Below, in pieces: positions 1 through 11,761 of a DNA stretch of 64,000 bases. The stretch is from assembly GCA_026874595.1 (NCBI GenBank), contig CM049306.1:78148142-78212141 (forward strand), given 5' to 3'. A program made the translations under genes and the position numbers. The notes below the pieces were generated by a model, which ran no database searches, was not told where the DNA came from, and saw only the letters and a list, made by a program, of their open reading frames with translations. The DNA is from Sipunculus nudus. Lineage: Eukaryota; Annelida; Sipuncula; Golfingiida; Sipunculidae. The first letter of the stretch is position 1. Each line of letters opens with the position of its first letter.

Positions 1-299
1 CGTTCACTCCTCCAGTGCCAGATGCATGATCTATAGGTGATGAGAACCTGGATTCTATTTAAGAAGGCGTGGTACACACATCATTGTGTGCGAGACTGTG
101 TTTTGACTAACCTGTGCTGGGCTGTGTCTTGACTTACCTTTATAGGGCTGTTTTGGGTGCTGGGATTTTGGTGATATACCTTTCTCCCCGTGGAGAAGGC
201 CTCGGTACAGGAATATTCTAGAATATTTCTCCAGTATGCTGCATATATGTTCGTATGCTTCAAGCCTTTTATTTCGATAACTCTTGCCACAGCAGGCTT

Positions 300-560
300 T
301 GGTACATACATTTTCGTGAAGGTGACTGTGCCCCCCCCCCCCATCTTTTGGTAACGATAACATTATTTCTCTCGGGCATACAGTGTTACATATATTTTCG
401 TGTGCGGGATTGTGGTTTTTTTTATCTAATCCTTTGGTGACAATCACTTTCTTTCATCGAAGACTGTGTTTTGTATCTTACTTAATATTCGGTGTCGATC
501 ACCTTTTTTATTTCGGACAGTTTGTGATACATATATATTCGTGTTCGAGACTGCTTTTTG
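300..560 (-). repeat. Degenerate tandem copies of the exon 10 3' edge
   Basis: On the plus strand, copies of the block ttggtaacgatcactttctt recur near 346, 433, 489 and 574 (the last is the real exon edge). Each is followed by a cagactgtg-like stretch, with spacings of about 55-90 bp. Read on the minus strand, they repeat the ERKKVIVTKGL coding edge plus donor sequence. A poly-C tract interrupts the array near 331-342. Confidence 0.7.
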
Positions 561-568
561 TATTTTAC

Positions 569-681
569 CTAATCCTTTGGTAACGATCACTTTCTTTCTC
601 TCCGGCAGACTGTGGTACTTGGGTTCCAGAATGTCGCTCCACGTGACAGCCGACAGGGAATTCATGGACGAGCTCAAAGAA
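569..681 (-). CDS. SLC5 transporter exon 10, last visible
   Basis: 113 nt, phase 2 in, phase 1 out (GTAAAA donor at 568-563). Encodes SSSMNSLSAVTWSDILEP and then LPERKKVIVTKGL, as in SLC5 proteins where STxSSxxN is followed by AxTxEDxLxP. Positions 300-560, just downstream in the intron, hold degenerate copies of this exon's 3' end. The remaining exons are outside the window. Confidence 0.92.
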
Positions 682-3600
682 CTATAAAAAATAAAGCCAA
701 ATTTAATGGAACTAAAATAACTTAAGACCGCATGTCTTTTTCTTTCAATCATAGATATTTTAGCCAAACTGTAGTTGATCGATTAAATATTTTCTCACCT
801 CAGGGCGCCACTGAATAATACTGCCAGGAGGACGCCTGTCAGTCCGGGGTAATTAATGACACGAGCAATAAAGTGCAGTAGCAACTGAAAATATCAGATT
901 TATATATTAATATCCTTGCGTTTCATGGATTTGATAAGTGACTCAGTTAAAGTGAAAACATCTTAATATTTTTTTTTGTTTCCAGAAAGTAAACACCGTT
1001 GCTTATAAGGATACGACTAAAACTTCGGTAATAAATTATCGGATGACTAATGTTCATTCATGTTTTGTCACACTGGATGTAAATGTACAATAACTGACGA
1101 TAAAATGCGGATTATTTCACAAATTACCGGACTCACTTATACAGTTTTGGTGGTGACATCAAATTATTCTAATTACTTGATTTGAGCTGGTGATTTCCCC
1201 AGCTCTGAGCGGATCACAGCCTTGTTGTTGGTAGTAAGCGAAGACAGCCAGACTGGCCAAGCAGGTCGGGATGGTGACAGCAAGGACGAGAGGGATGTTC
1301 AGTAGCACAGACCTGACGAGTAAATCATAAACCTCACTGGGCTGATGTATCAATCATAATATGACGGATGTGTGCTGGGGTAGTAGTATAACTCATAACC
1401 ATTGCATTTGAGACATGATATGGTGACTTCAGATTTAGTATCCGTCACGAAATATATAGTTCCGAAGATTTTAAAGCCTCAAAAATTGTTATTGTTACTG
1501 ACATTTAGGTGATACCCTAGAACTAATATTAACGCTGTTTATATTTCACTCACATTTTGGCCATCGTCAGCGTCTCCAGTGCGCAGTACCTCTGGACGCT
1601 GGTTTGTGCCACGCCCATCCAGGAGATGGAGTAAATGGCTCGGCCGATGATGAGAGGCCAGAACGTCAAGCGGACAGTCGGGTCAGGGTTAAAACTGAGA
1701 ATTAGAAGATAATTATACGTAAATGTAGCTCAGATCTAATTCTGACAGCCTATTTTTATACCTACTCAAGTTGGCGAGGTATGTTGTCTCCTGCTTGCTT
1801 ATTTGATTGGTTTGTCTGGGAACAACTTTACCACAGTTTCCGTGAAGATTTTGGTGAAAGTTTGTAGAATAATCAACTTTTTTAGATCATCTGGATCACA
1901 ATCATGTTTTAATTGAGTTTAAAAGATGTATTTCAAAGATCAATCTCTCGACTCTGTAATGAGAAATTCTGAATTTAAAATATCTCTCAAAGGTGTCTTA
2001 TTTTATTTAACTCCGCTAGAAAACCGTGCATCTGACATATTTATCGTGACTTTGCAACTTGTTTGCTAAAACCGGAACCGGGTGTATGACAGGATTATCG
2101 GCATTTATCATAACCTTCGCCATTTTTAACGGCTATTTCGTCATTTCCAAACTTGGTTAGTATGTGCTTAGTATGGTAAAACAAGCCGTGTAGGACAAAA
2201 CAGGCATTTTAAACCACGCATTATTCCGCCGGTTTACAACTTTCATACAATTAGGACAGGTAAATATGATGTCCCTATGTATCTGTCATGTTTGGTGAGT
2301 ACAGGACACTAGGTTATATTCGTGTCGCGAGTGCGAAGCCCTGATGGAGCCTCTTTCATTCTGAGACAGGGCGGTTTCTCTTTTACAGCCGAGGAACGGG
2401 GCATTAGTACGGCTCGTATCTGTTATAGTATTTTCTAGTGAACAGTGTTAGTGTTAGGACACAGGAAAGTTTGTTTTAGATCTTTGTGGACAGATACATG
2501 TAGGTTCAAGATGTAGTTTTGTTTAATTTTGCTTTACTCCCATGATGAACGCACAATGTATTATAAAACCTGATAGAATGTTAAATGCCGGAAATTTAAA
2601 GCATCAGTAGTCGAGCTGACGCAACACCTTCACGCCACTCATTCCACAAAATTATTATACTTTAAAATAAATCACTCATAAATGTTACTCACTCAAAAAA
2701 CCTGATGCGTCCGGATTTATATGCGATGTCCCACACCTCTCCAATACCGCCAACTTTAATACACCCCTGAGAACAAAAAAATATCAGAATATGATATAAC
2801 GGTATGTGTCCTTCAATTTATAAATACTTCGGCTTTTTTTATCCTACAACATTCAGGATTTCCGTTTATTTACATAAATTGTTATACAAAGGACAACATG
2901 ATTTAGGGGCTTATCGTTGTTTTTCCGTCAACGTTCCATAATCAACGAATCATAATGAAAAACAAAACGATAATGATATAGCGACAGACAAAATCTTTGT
3001 TACCTACATATTAAAATGCTTTGTTTTTCAAACTTTGATGAGTACAATGATAACATCTGTATTTAATAATGTTTTTTTCTTACTATGATGAGAACAATGA
3101 TGACACCTGCGAACAACACAATTCCCTGGAACATATCTGTCCAAATCACGGCCTTAATTCCACCCTGTAAAGAAGAAAACACGGTCCAACGTGTTAAAAA
3201 TACAAGTTTATAGCATATTGTTATAAAAAGTAATACAGTTATGTTAATTACAGGTTATATTTGCTAAGAAAGTTAGCGTTTATAAACAGGTATTACCTGT
3301 ATACTATATTATATCATCGGTCAGACATCATTTTTGTCTAGAAGATTTCATCATTTCAGTTTTCCGCGATTATCAAGCCAACATAGAGAAACAAGCAGGG
3401 CTGTAGCGATACATTATCTTACGGTATGATACGTATCGCAATACTAAAAATTATATAAAAAATTAAATATCGTTCCATTCATACGAACAAGTATAGCGTA
3501 TATTTCATCGTTAATAACAAATTAAATGAAAAGAATCACCCTTAGGATAACAAAGTTAGTAATTTAATCAAAGTAATAATCATTCAGATATTGTGCATCA

Positions 3601-5838
3601 GTTATTTGTATATAAATAGTTCTCATTCAAACACTTATATGATGTAGTGTGCCTCACCATGACTGTATATAACATAGTCACCAGCCCCGCTATGATGATA
3701 CTGGCCCAGACTGGGAACTTGGCCACTGGAACAACAAGCAAGAGAACACAAGTTTTTTTTAAAGATTTTTTTGGTTTGAGGCAACCGCCTTTATTTTTAA
3801 TGCTTGCTTAACTAAGTATTATGTACATCTGCAGATTTCCATTCCAGTTTTGGACTACGTGACGGGGGCTTACACAAGATAATTCTGGCGTCAGCCAGAC
3901 TGGGTGTATCGCATCTGCTGGCCCTGTGTGTGCCTCATCCCTATTGCTGGGTCATAACACCGAGGAACCCCCGAAAGGCGCACTGGTTTGTGAGTGAACC
4001 ACGACTGTTAGGCACAGTCTCCCCATTAAGCCTGCGGAGCGCTCGACCTTGGAAGAGGCCGACCGTGACAAATCAGATCGCCCTGGCTGAGATTCGAACT
4101 CACGATCTCTCGGCTTTGTGTCCCGTGCTCTACCCCTGAGCCACAGAAGCCGAGAAATTCCAGGACTAATTGAGAGGGATTATACGTTACATGTCAGCTG
4201 GACCATTCAAGTGGCACGATTACCAAAAAGACGAGTAAACTCAGACTATTCCAAGATAGACAAATCTGTTTGTTCGATTGTCAGATGGACAAGTTGACTT
4301 TGACGCTTTTTCTAAGAAGATTGTTAGATGTAAATAAATTTCCAGTTAACTTTATTGTATGAACAGTTTCTAATTTTTTTCCAAAGCCTGCCTTCAGGGC
4401 ATAAAGAAACCTCCATGAGCTGAAGAAGATAATGCATTTTTTTTCTTCAATTTGCGATATCCGTGAAAATGTAATTATTGAGGAAATAAAACTGTCGTGA
4501 ATAGGAAGTCCATCGTCGAACGCAAGTCGAAAGATGAAAGACTTATTTCATAAATTATAATTAATCTTGTATGTTACTCGCATATATATCAATGAATGCT
4601 ATGATAATGATAAGAGACTTTCAAATATTATTTCAATAATTTACTATAATTTCTACTTATGCAATGTTCTTTCGGGATCCTATTGAATATTACTGTTTAA
4701 CAGACGTGTTATCTAATATTAAATCATAAATCAATGGATATATCCTGTGGAGGTAAATATATAATGCGACATCGAAAATTAAACCCTCGCGAAACAAAGA
4801 GAAATCGAAAATCGCGAAATTTTAACGTCCAACAACTGTATTCACTTTGCTAGCCTCCTTGTATTAAAAGTGTATAAACGTGAAAGGTGTAGGATAAATT
4901 ATTACTTTTGAATAGGAACACTGACTATATAGAGTGTAATCATCATTTTGTTACAATATTAATATGAACCAACACAGGGTAATTAAATGAGACATTATGT
5001 CTACACGAAATGTAAGCATTATGTTTCCTTCATATATAACACCAAAAACAACCCTTCTAATATACGTTTAAATGCGTTTAGTGAAATGCAGTTTATTGAA
5101 CCATTTTCTGAATCCAGCTACATACGGTTCAGACAAAGTAAATGAAAGATAACTTTTCAGTGACCATATCATATTTGCTCGAAAAGGGTAGAAAAGTGGT
5201 CCGAAAATCTACTTCCTATACAGAATACTTCATACAGCTCTGATAATGAGCGAATTTATGGTTTTTCACTTGCCTATTCAAATGACAGAATAACTTATGG
5301 TAAAAAATATAACAAAAATGATGATAATAAAGTGATAAAATAATAATAATAATAATAATAATATAATAATCATAAAACAAAATAACTTTTCATAAATATG
5401 TAAAAAAGTGACAAACCTGCTTCCAGCGCTGTCGCCGGTGCAAACATAGCAATCCCCATGTATACGACCTGTTAAATACAATAGAATGGTCCATGAGTAA
5501 TCATTGTCAGGTAAAGCAGAAGAACCGTGACAGTCCTTAAATTCAGAATATGTCAGGTCCCCTCGAGCAACAACTATTATATAGCAACTTCCATATGCAC
5601 GATCTGTTAAATATAATATAAAATAGTCCATATGTAAACATTGTTATGCAAAGTAGAATAGAGCAGTCCTAAGGTTCGTAATCTGTCAAGTACGCTAGAA
5701 CAACAACAAATATTCAGCAATCCCTATGTATATGATATGTAAAATACGATAGAATGGTCTATGAGTACTCAATGTCAGGTAAAGCAGAAAAGAACAGTCC
5801 TTAAATTCAGAATATATCAGGTCACCTCAAGTAGCATG

Positions 5839-5879
<41 letters not shown>

Positions 5880-8800
5880 CAGAGTAGTCTTAAAGTTCGT
5901 AATCTGTCAAATACACTAGAACAACAAGTATTATATAGCAATCCCCATGTATCCGTTAAATAAACTATAGAACAGTCCATGTGTAAATATAGAAGTTCGA
6001 AAGTTCGTAATCTGTCAAGTACGCTAGATCAACAAGTATTATATAGCAATCCCCATATGCACGATTTGTCAAATACAATATAGAACAGTCCATGTGAAAC
6101 GTTGTTATGTAAAGTTAAACAGAGCACTCCTTAAGTTCGTAATCTTTCAAGTACGGTAGGGCAAAAAACAAAACAGAGCTATCTTTGTAGGCTGAATCTT
6201 TCGAGTGGACGTTATAATAATTATCTTATCATGGTGATTTATTGAATCATCAGAGCGAACTTCTGAAATCCTGTTGAAACATGAATTTTCATGTCGCATG
6301 GAAATTTGTTTTTACTTTAAGCTTTAAGGTATGCCTACACCATCTGGCAAAATTCTTTTAAAATATGACATTTTAATTTTACCTTTGGGGAGAAAGTTCT
6401 GGAAGTACTCCTCGAAAGAGAACTAAGGAAAAAAATGTGTAACAACTGTGAATATACTTCGTTCATTTTTTTTAGCTTTCCTGCGTCATGCGTGTAGCGC
6501 ATGATTGCGAATACAAGAAGGCTTCAGTTAATACTTGTAAATGAAGGCTAAAGTAAATAAGATCTGTGAGTCAGGATTTAAGTCCGTGAGAGTGGGGATT
6601 TTCTGAAGGTGAAGGGAGCACAGTTTTAGAGTTTAAGTAGTTTCTGCACGAATTCTGTTACATCAGTTGCTACATAAACATACCTGATTAAGAATAAGGA
6701 TGCATACAGCTGTAATGCGTAGGCCACGTGACCGGAAGCGTAGGTCCAGATACTGAAAAATATCAGGAAAAAATCACGAAATGTCCCAATTTTTAAAAAC
6801 TATATAGGCAACATTTGTTGTTATGTGAATAAAATGATATCTGACTTCAAATACCAAAATCACAGCTTCAAACATTTATTTGAATATAAATATATAGAAT
6901 ATGAGTTGGTTTGTCCAATACGCGAGTTGGTATGAGTATATCCGGTATAAGTATGATGGTATAACCATGCTGTTGCTGCAGGTTGGTGTGACAAGGGTGC
7001 TGGTTAATGTTATATTAGCTGTAAAAGGTTTAATTTTGTGAAGTGTTAACTGCCACGGTATGATTTGGAGTCAGCTTAACTGCCATTGTGTGAGTTGGTG
7101 TGACGTGAACTGTCATGTTGTAATTCGGCGTGATGTTTAATGCCAATTTGTAATTTGGTATGATGTTAACTGCCATGATATGAGCAGATGTGATTTTAGC
7201 TGTCATTTTGTGAATTGGTGTGACGTTAACTGCTATTGTGTGAGTTTGCCTGCCCTGGTTCGATTTGGTTCAACTTCCATGGTGTGATTGGATCTGATGT
7301 TAGCAACCATGTTGTAATATGGTATGACGAAACTGCCATGATGAGAGTTGGTGTAATGTTAGCTGCCATGTTGTAAACCGGTGTGAAGTTCAGTGCCATG
7401 TTGTAATTGGGTGTGATGTTAACTGTCATGGTGTGATTAGGAGTCACGTTAACTGCCATGGTGCGAGTTGACCTGATGTTAACTGTCAAGGTGTGAATGA
7501 GTGGCGTGATTTTAACTACCATGATGCCATTTGGCGTGATTTTAACTGCAAAACTGTGAGCTGGTGTGACGTTAACTGCCATGGTGTGAGTGTTATTAAC
7601 TCTCATGGTGTGGTTTTTGTGATGTTAGCTTCCATAGTGTGAGCAAGTGTGACCAGGGTGTCAGTTAATGTGATGCTAGCTGTCATGTTGTAATTTGATG
7701 TGATGTTCACTGCCATGGTGTGAGTTTGTATGATTTTTACTGCCATATTCTGATTTGGTGTGGTCTTAACTGCCATGGTGTGAATTGGTGTGAAGTTACC
7801 TGTCAAATTATGAGTTGATGTGACGTTAACTGACATGGTGTGAGTTAATGTGATGATACCTATCATGGTGTAATTTGATGTTAACTGCCATGCTGTTTTG
7901 CCCTTCTTCCAATATTTGCAAATTGAGACAATAGCCCATTTTACACTGGAACATTATGGCGCGAACCAGACCGGTCCAAATAAATGTGGAGCGGGTTTCA
8001 TCTAATCTTGCGTTCAGACTGTGCCGGACCAAGTGACCATTTAGAACGCGCTACCCTGTCAAGGAAGGCCACATTGCACTTTGTCCGGCCTACAAGCTGC
8101 AAAGCGTTTACACGCAGATAAATACTGCAATCTAGTGCGGCTACATTGGATTCCGACTTGGCGCGCATGCTCAAAGACTCACATGACAACCAAGTCTTGC
8201 TGGAGCGTCTAAATTAAGATAGCGCGTCCACTTTTGTTTACGAAGCAATTATTTTGGCCGCGCTAAACGCTGTCTGGCTCGCGCTAGAAAGTAGAACCGA
8301 CTAAAGCCGCTAGTCATTTTGTAGCGCGCTCAAGACAGAAATCCTTGAAATTCCTCGCGTCTGGGGGACTTGGCGCGAGCTAAACGATGTAGAGGGCTCC
8401 AGAAAAAAACATGTGTAAATGGGGTTAATGTAGCGTAGTCTGGAAATCTACCAAGGCAAAAAAAGACTGTGAGCTTGAACATCTTGACGGTGTAAAAATA
8501 GAACAGCTACACTTTGTCTGTTCAGAGGCTGCAACAGGTGTGTACCTCACAAATACTATACATTCATACTATGCACTCGACTGGGTCATAAATACAAATT
8601 CCCCGTCTAGAGGTCTCAATGTTACAACCGTTCAGCAAATAGCCTTGCATCGATAGAGAGCATCCTTCACGATTCATGGTAACAGCGTAGTTATATTCCA
8701 GATTTATGTGTTCTCTTGCTAATTACGCTCTGGTATTTCGGTAGTTATTCTTGGAATGAATTCACTGGACTGTGGTCAAACATATAATGGCCTTCCCTAC

Positions 8801-11634
8801 TGCTTTTCATTTGATTATTTGTTGACTGGGTCTCGCTGAGAGAAGTTTGTTTCCAGAGGTGCGAACCGGACCGCTTGGACCGCTCTACCTAATGTTTAAA
8901 GGTTAAATTTAAACAGACGACTTTAAGGATTTAGTTTCAACCAACAAATCGTGTTATGAGCAAGGGTTAATTAACTAAAAGAAATACTCTTTAGCTACGC
9001 AAATGTATTTATGGTAGTGGCAGCTGCAATAGAATAATTATATACGTGTACTATATTAATTTTTTTTTCTCTATGAAACCATAAAGGGTAATTTTTGTTA
9101 TTATTAACTTGTGATTGAACTGACATTTTCAGAATTATGTCATTGTCCCCTGCTGTGTTTCACAATGCTGATATCTTTCTTCAGTCTCAAGGTGTATCTT
9201 ATTATAATAATACTAAATTCTATACGTTAAATACATTAAATATATTCTATGTATTAATTCATCATCGTTAGATTAATAAGTTAAATTTTCCTTTGTATCA
9301 CTGAGTATCAAAGTATGATAAGACAAATTTCCATACGTTGAGTACATTCAATATATTCTATATATTAAATCATCAACATTAGATTAAATAGTTTTCTATA
9401 TCAAATCGCACTTGATCAACTACATAACTAATCAGCAAATGTTAACCCGCATCCATCCCCACCAAGCAAATTCGCTCGCCCCACCCTGCACCATTTGGTT
9501 TACATAATTTCCACCATATCCCACACAGTAACACAAAATATTCCACTGTTGTAAAATTATTTTAAAGACTGTGATTTTAAATTTGTCATTAAAAATCAAA
9601 CCCAGATCTTGCGATTCAAGTATAGAATATAAATTTACATCAATACACATTTTGCCGTGCGTGTGATATTCGTTTTTTATTAATATTTGAACAAATATAT
9701 ATGTATTGACAAAAATGATGTACATAATCGCAGCATAAAAAATAGATGTGCCGGAACGACATGAATGCCCCGCCTCGAGTAAATTAGTAATATTTGTTAA
9801 AGTGGTGGGGTATAAATTTAGCAATACGGAAGGATCAAGAATTTTATCATTGTCTCTTAATGATATAACAATATACAGTTAATGAAGACCAATGAAGATG
9901 ATGATAAGAAATTCCATGAAATATTCAGGAACCGTGATACCGTCATAAGTAGGCCAACTGGGACGAAATGCAAACTTGATCTGTAACTGATCTATCCACA
10001 CAAAAAAAAAAAACAAAACAGGCAACCATCTGCATGCATTGCGATAAAAAGTCCAGATACATGCATTTTTTCATGAAATGTTCTATGTTCAAGTACCTTC
10101 ATACCATCAAAAGAAGGTCAACCACAACAAAAGGTGAACTCGATAAGGGCCATTATGCGCCCACACACCAAATATTAAGCCTGAACCCAAAAGCATTTCG
10201 AAAAAGAAATCCGTACATGTGCATTTATCATGAAGATTTCCTATTTTTCATGAAATTTTCTATGTTCAGGAGCCGTCATACGTTCAAAATTAAGCCAACT
10301 GGTAAGAAACGTGAACTCGATCTGTAACAGGTCATTATCTGCCCATAAACCAAAAATCAGGCAAATTAATATCAGGAGGACGGAATGACGCACATGGGTA
10401 CTACTAAATACCCCGGCCACTTTTAAACTTACAAATTTAGTTTAATATTACTTAAATTCTGATAAATGGGGCCGGAACGTCTATAAAGTAGGACCTGACT
10501 AGGACAGGACCACTTATGTGATTAACCGGCCAACCAGGGGTCGGTCCGGTCCCCATCTCTTTTTGTTTCCACATTTTGGCAAAATGGTTAGGAAATCGTA
10601 AACTGAAAAAAGCAGTATTCATTGAATAACCTGAATTGCATAGATATATAAAGTCAGCTGTTTCTTAAACAAATAAAAAATATATACACATATACACAAA
10701 TCAGTTTACCTTACATTGCTTCCTTTCTAACGAAAATAAATTAAAAGAATATTCCAATTGTCTAATTGTTATGAAATTCTAATTTTTATCATGTTCTTAT
10801 TTTATATATTTTCATGTTGTGATGATGCTGCTATCTGCTGGCTCCTGTCACTTTATAACAATCATCACTGCAATTAGGGTTGATGTAATTGTTCTTCATA
10901 AGGCTGACAGACACCCGTTGAGAAACTGCACTTTTAAATTAATAGTGAATTGGATTTCAATTGTTTCAATCCTTTAACATTTATTTATGTTCAACATTTA
11001 GTTCATATTCATATTATTCTTAATCATATTCAAGTACTTGTTTTACTGGTACAAATTATATATTTTCACTTCGATTAATTCCATATTAAGTTGAACCAGT
11101 GATTTATCATAAAATGTGAGCTACAGTTTTTTTCAGAATTGCAACTAAATCTCTGGGTGATCTTGTTTATTCGTGGGGGGGGGGGGGGGGTTGATGTATT
11201 AAGAAGATAACATACGTCCAATCAGAAAAAAAACTATATAAAAAAACTAACTTCCTGATAGAAACAGAATGCAAACTTACTTCAAATGCGCTGGTAACAT
11301 TAAGTTTGTAGAGCAGCGGAACGAATGTGCAGACACAAAATATAAACCCGAAGAACGATCCAATGTCTGATAAAAACATCATGGTGCCGTGTTGGTACAT
11401 CTCGGCCGTGGTACCCAGGACGTATATGGCGGACACATAGGACATGAACATGGACACGGCCACCGGAACCAGCTGAAGCCGACGGTTACCCATCAAATAT
11501 TCTGTTGTAGACTGCTGTCTGTCACCCGTACAGGCAAAATACAGGCCAATAAATAAAGAAAACACCAATATAAACACAAATACTAAAATATCAGCCCAAT
11601 GCAGGGTCAAATTTGCACTCTCAAATGCTGCCAT
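569..11634 (-). CDS. SLC5-family sodium-coupled solute transporter (SMCT/SMVT-like), 3' end outside window
   Basis: Ten coding exons join in one frame, minus strand: 11634-11281, 6752-6684, 5468-5417, 3725-3658, 3164-3084, 2766-2693, 1694-1554, 1312-1177, 884-799 and 681-569. This gives 1174 nt, about 391 residues. All borders are AG/GT and phases match at every junction. The family (SLC5A5/A6/A8/A12 group) uses the Na+ gradient to import monocarboxylates, iodide or vitamins across the plasma membrane. Family signatures seen: EYLMGNRRLQLVPVAVSMF after the first membrane span, YLDLRF, GGIKAVIWTDMFQ, NPDPTVRLTFWPLIIG, QTSVQRYCAL, GLTGVLLAVLFSGAL and SSMNSLSAVTWSDILEP. Family members run about 600 residues, so roughly the last third lies beyond position 1. 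The substrate cannot be told from sequence; SLC5A8/A12/A6 are the closest by eye. The start at 11634 has a good context (A at -3, G at +4). Confidence 0.93.
799..884 (-). CDS. SLC5 transporter exon 9
   Basis: 86 nt, phase 0 in, phase 2 out (GTGAGA donor). Encodes INYPGLTGVLLAVLFSGAL, matching the family's PGLPGLFVA..FSG.LS segment. Confidence 0.92.
1177..1312 (-). CDS. SLC5 transporter exon 8
   Basis: 136 nt, phase 2 in, phase 0 out (GTAATT donor). Encodes a hydrophobic span starting SVLLNIPLVLAVTIP and the GCDPL loop; the CDP motif is typical of this SLC5 subgroup. Confidence 0.93.
1554..1694 (-). CDS. SLC5 transporter exon 7
   Basis: 141 nt, phase 2 at both ends, acceptor aattctcag, donor GTGAGT. 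Encodes FNPDPTVRLTFWPLIIG and later VAQTSVQRYCALETL; the QxQVQRY-type segment is a family hallmark. Confidence 0.95.
2693..2766 (-). CDS. SLC5 transporter exon 6
   Basis: 74 nt, phase 0 in, phase 2 out, acceptor tgttctcag, donor GTGAGT. Encodes CIKVGGIGEVWDIAYKSGRI, the loop preceding NPDPTVRLTFW in this family. Confidence 0.92.
3084..3164 (-). CDS. SLC5 transporter exon 5 (GGIKAVIWTD block)
   Basis: 27 codons, phase 0 at both ends, acceptor tctttacag, donor GTAAGA. Contains GGIKAVIWTDMFQ, the best conserved sodium-solute symporter signature in the gene, followed by a hydrophobic span. Confidence 0.95.
3658..3725 (-). CDS. SLC5 transporter exon 4
   Basis: 68 nt, phase 1 in and phase 0 out, acceptor gttgttccag, donor GTGAGG. 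Encodes AKFPVWASIIIAGLVTMLYT, a membrane span located immediately before the GGIKAVIWTD block. Confidence 0.92.
3838..4155 (-). mobile_element. tRNA-derived SINE in SLC5 intron 3
   Basis: On the minus strand an A box (TGGCTCAGGGGTAGAGC, 4143-4127) and a B box (GAGTTCGAATC, 4101-4091) are spaced as in RNA polymerase III internal promoters. They lie inside a tRNA-like head beginning about 4153. A non-tRNA body of about 230 bp follows toward 3840. The element is in the same orientation as the host gene. It is not a functional tRNA gene, because no complete cloverleaf continues past the head. Confidence 0.7.
5417..5468 (-). CDS. SLC5 transporter exon 3
   Basis: 52 nt, enters in phase 0, leaves in phase 1 (GTTTGT donor). 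Encodes VVYMGIAMFAPATALEA, matching the SLC5 segment ending in APALAL. Degenerate copies of its 5' half plus the acceptor lie upstream in intron 2 (see the repeat at 5577-6170). Confidence 0.92.
5577..6170 (-). repeat. Degenerate tandem copies of the exon 3 5' edge
   Basis: The block gcaatccccatgtatacgac that makes the 5' half of exon 3 (5449-5468) recurs in altered form near 5583, 5708, 5938 and 6045. Each is followed by the same ctgttaaatacaatagaa and gtccatgtg sequence. Unit length is about 110-135 bp. An (AT)n tract (5842-5876) interrupts one unit. Several copies keep the AG of the acceptor. Confidence 0.75.
5842..5876. repeat. (AT)n microsatellite
   Basis: About 35 bp of uninterrupted TA dinucleotide inside the exon 3-edge repeat array. 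Confidence 0.98.
6684..6752 (-). CDS. SLC5 transporter exon 2
   Basis: 23 codons, phase 0 at both ends, between a tttttcag acceptor and a GTATGT donor. Encodes YLDLRF..., continuing directly from exon 1 (AFE|YLDLRF), which is the normal SLC5 order. Confidence 0.92.
6905..7890. repeat. 30-bp minisatellite in SLC5 intron 1
   Basis: About 30 imperfect copies of a 30-bp unit, consensus like gttaactgccatggtgtgag followed by ttggtgtgat. The period is a multiple of three and stop-poor on the minus strand, which creates spurious ORFs encoding repeats of MAVNVTP. It lies wholly in the intron between exons 2 and 1. Confidence 0.9.
7935..8424. mobile_element. Possible non-autonomous TIR element in SLC5 intron 1
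   Basis: The ends are loosely inverted: cccattttacac at the left and gtgtaaatgggg at the right. The right end is followed by TTAA, the piggyBac target, but the left end is not preceded by TTAA. The interior is GC-richer, with repeated gcgcgct motifs. No coding capacity seen. Confidence 0.35.
9880..10390. repeat. Tandem, dispersed-type repeat
   Basis: Two to three imperfect direct copies of a ~170-210 bp unit containing tttcatgaaat, tctatgttcag, ccgtcatac, gaactcgatctgtaac and cccacaaaccaaa. It looks like part of a dispersed genomic family. No protein recognised. Confidence 0.6.
11175..11190. repeat. Poly-G tract
   Basis: Sixteen Gs on the plus strand in intron 1, about 90 bp downstream of exon 1's donor in the sense of the gene. 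Confidence 0.95.
11281..11634 (-). CDS. SLC5 transporter exon 1 (codons 1-118)
   Basis: Starts at ATG 11634-11632 and ends with a GTAAGT donor directly after ...TSAFE (phase 0). It encodes the extracellular N-terminus with an N-glycosylation sequon (NLT), the first hydrophobic span (residues about 15-37), the family EYLMGNRR loop, and two further spans. Confidence 0.95.
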
Positions 11635-11734
11635 GATGCCTCAAATACAATCTCTGAATCTTTAATAATTGGTATACAGTTGCTTCACGTAAAAAAGCGG
11701 TCGCTCCGTTCACAGGTTCGTGCTCTGAGGCCAT
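11621..11734 (-). other. Possible uORF overlapping the SLC5 start
   Basis: A 37-codon frame beginning ATGGCCTCAGAG ends at TGA 11623-11621, past the main ATG at 11634 and out of frame with it. If included in the mRNA it would reduce initiation at the main ATG. The predicted start site is almost at this ATG, so it may be left out of most transcripts. Confidence 0.3.
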
Positions 11735-11752
11735 GGGGGAAAGACTGCTGCG

Positions 11753-11761
11753 TTATATATA
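11753..11761 (-). promoter_or_regulatory. Candidate TATA box of the SLC5 gene
   Basis: TATATATAA on the minus strand, about 120 nt upstream of the start codon, in a short GC-richer stretch. It predicts a start site near 11730 and a 5' leader of about 100 nt. Motif only; no transcript evidence. Confidence 0.4.

Noticed and set aside
4068-4153. A tRNA gene on the minus strand
   Set aside because: A and B boxes are present, but no full cloverleaf is seen and a SINE-like body follows, so it is a tRNA-derived SINE.
7226-7866. ORFs encoding repeated MAVNVTP units
   Set aside because: Products of the 30-bp minisatellite in the transporter intron, with no start, splice sites or family match.
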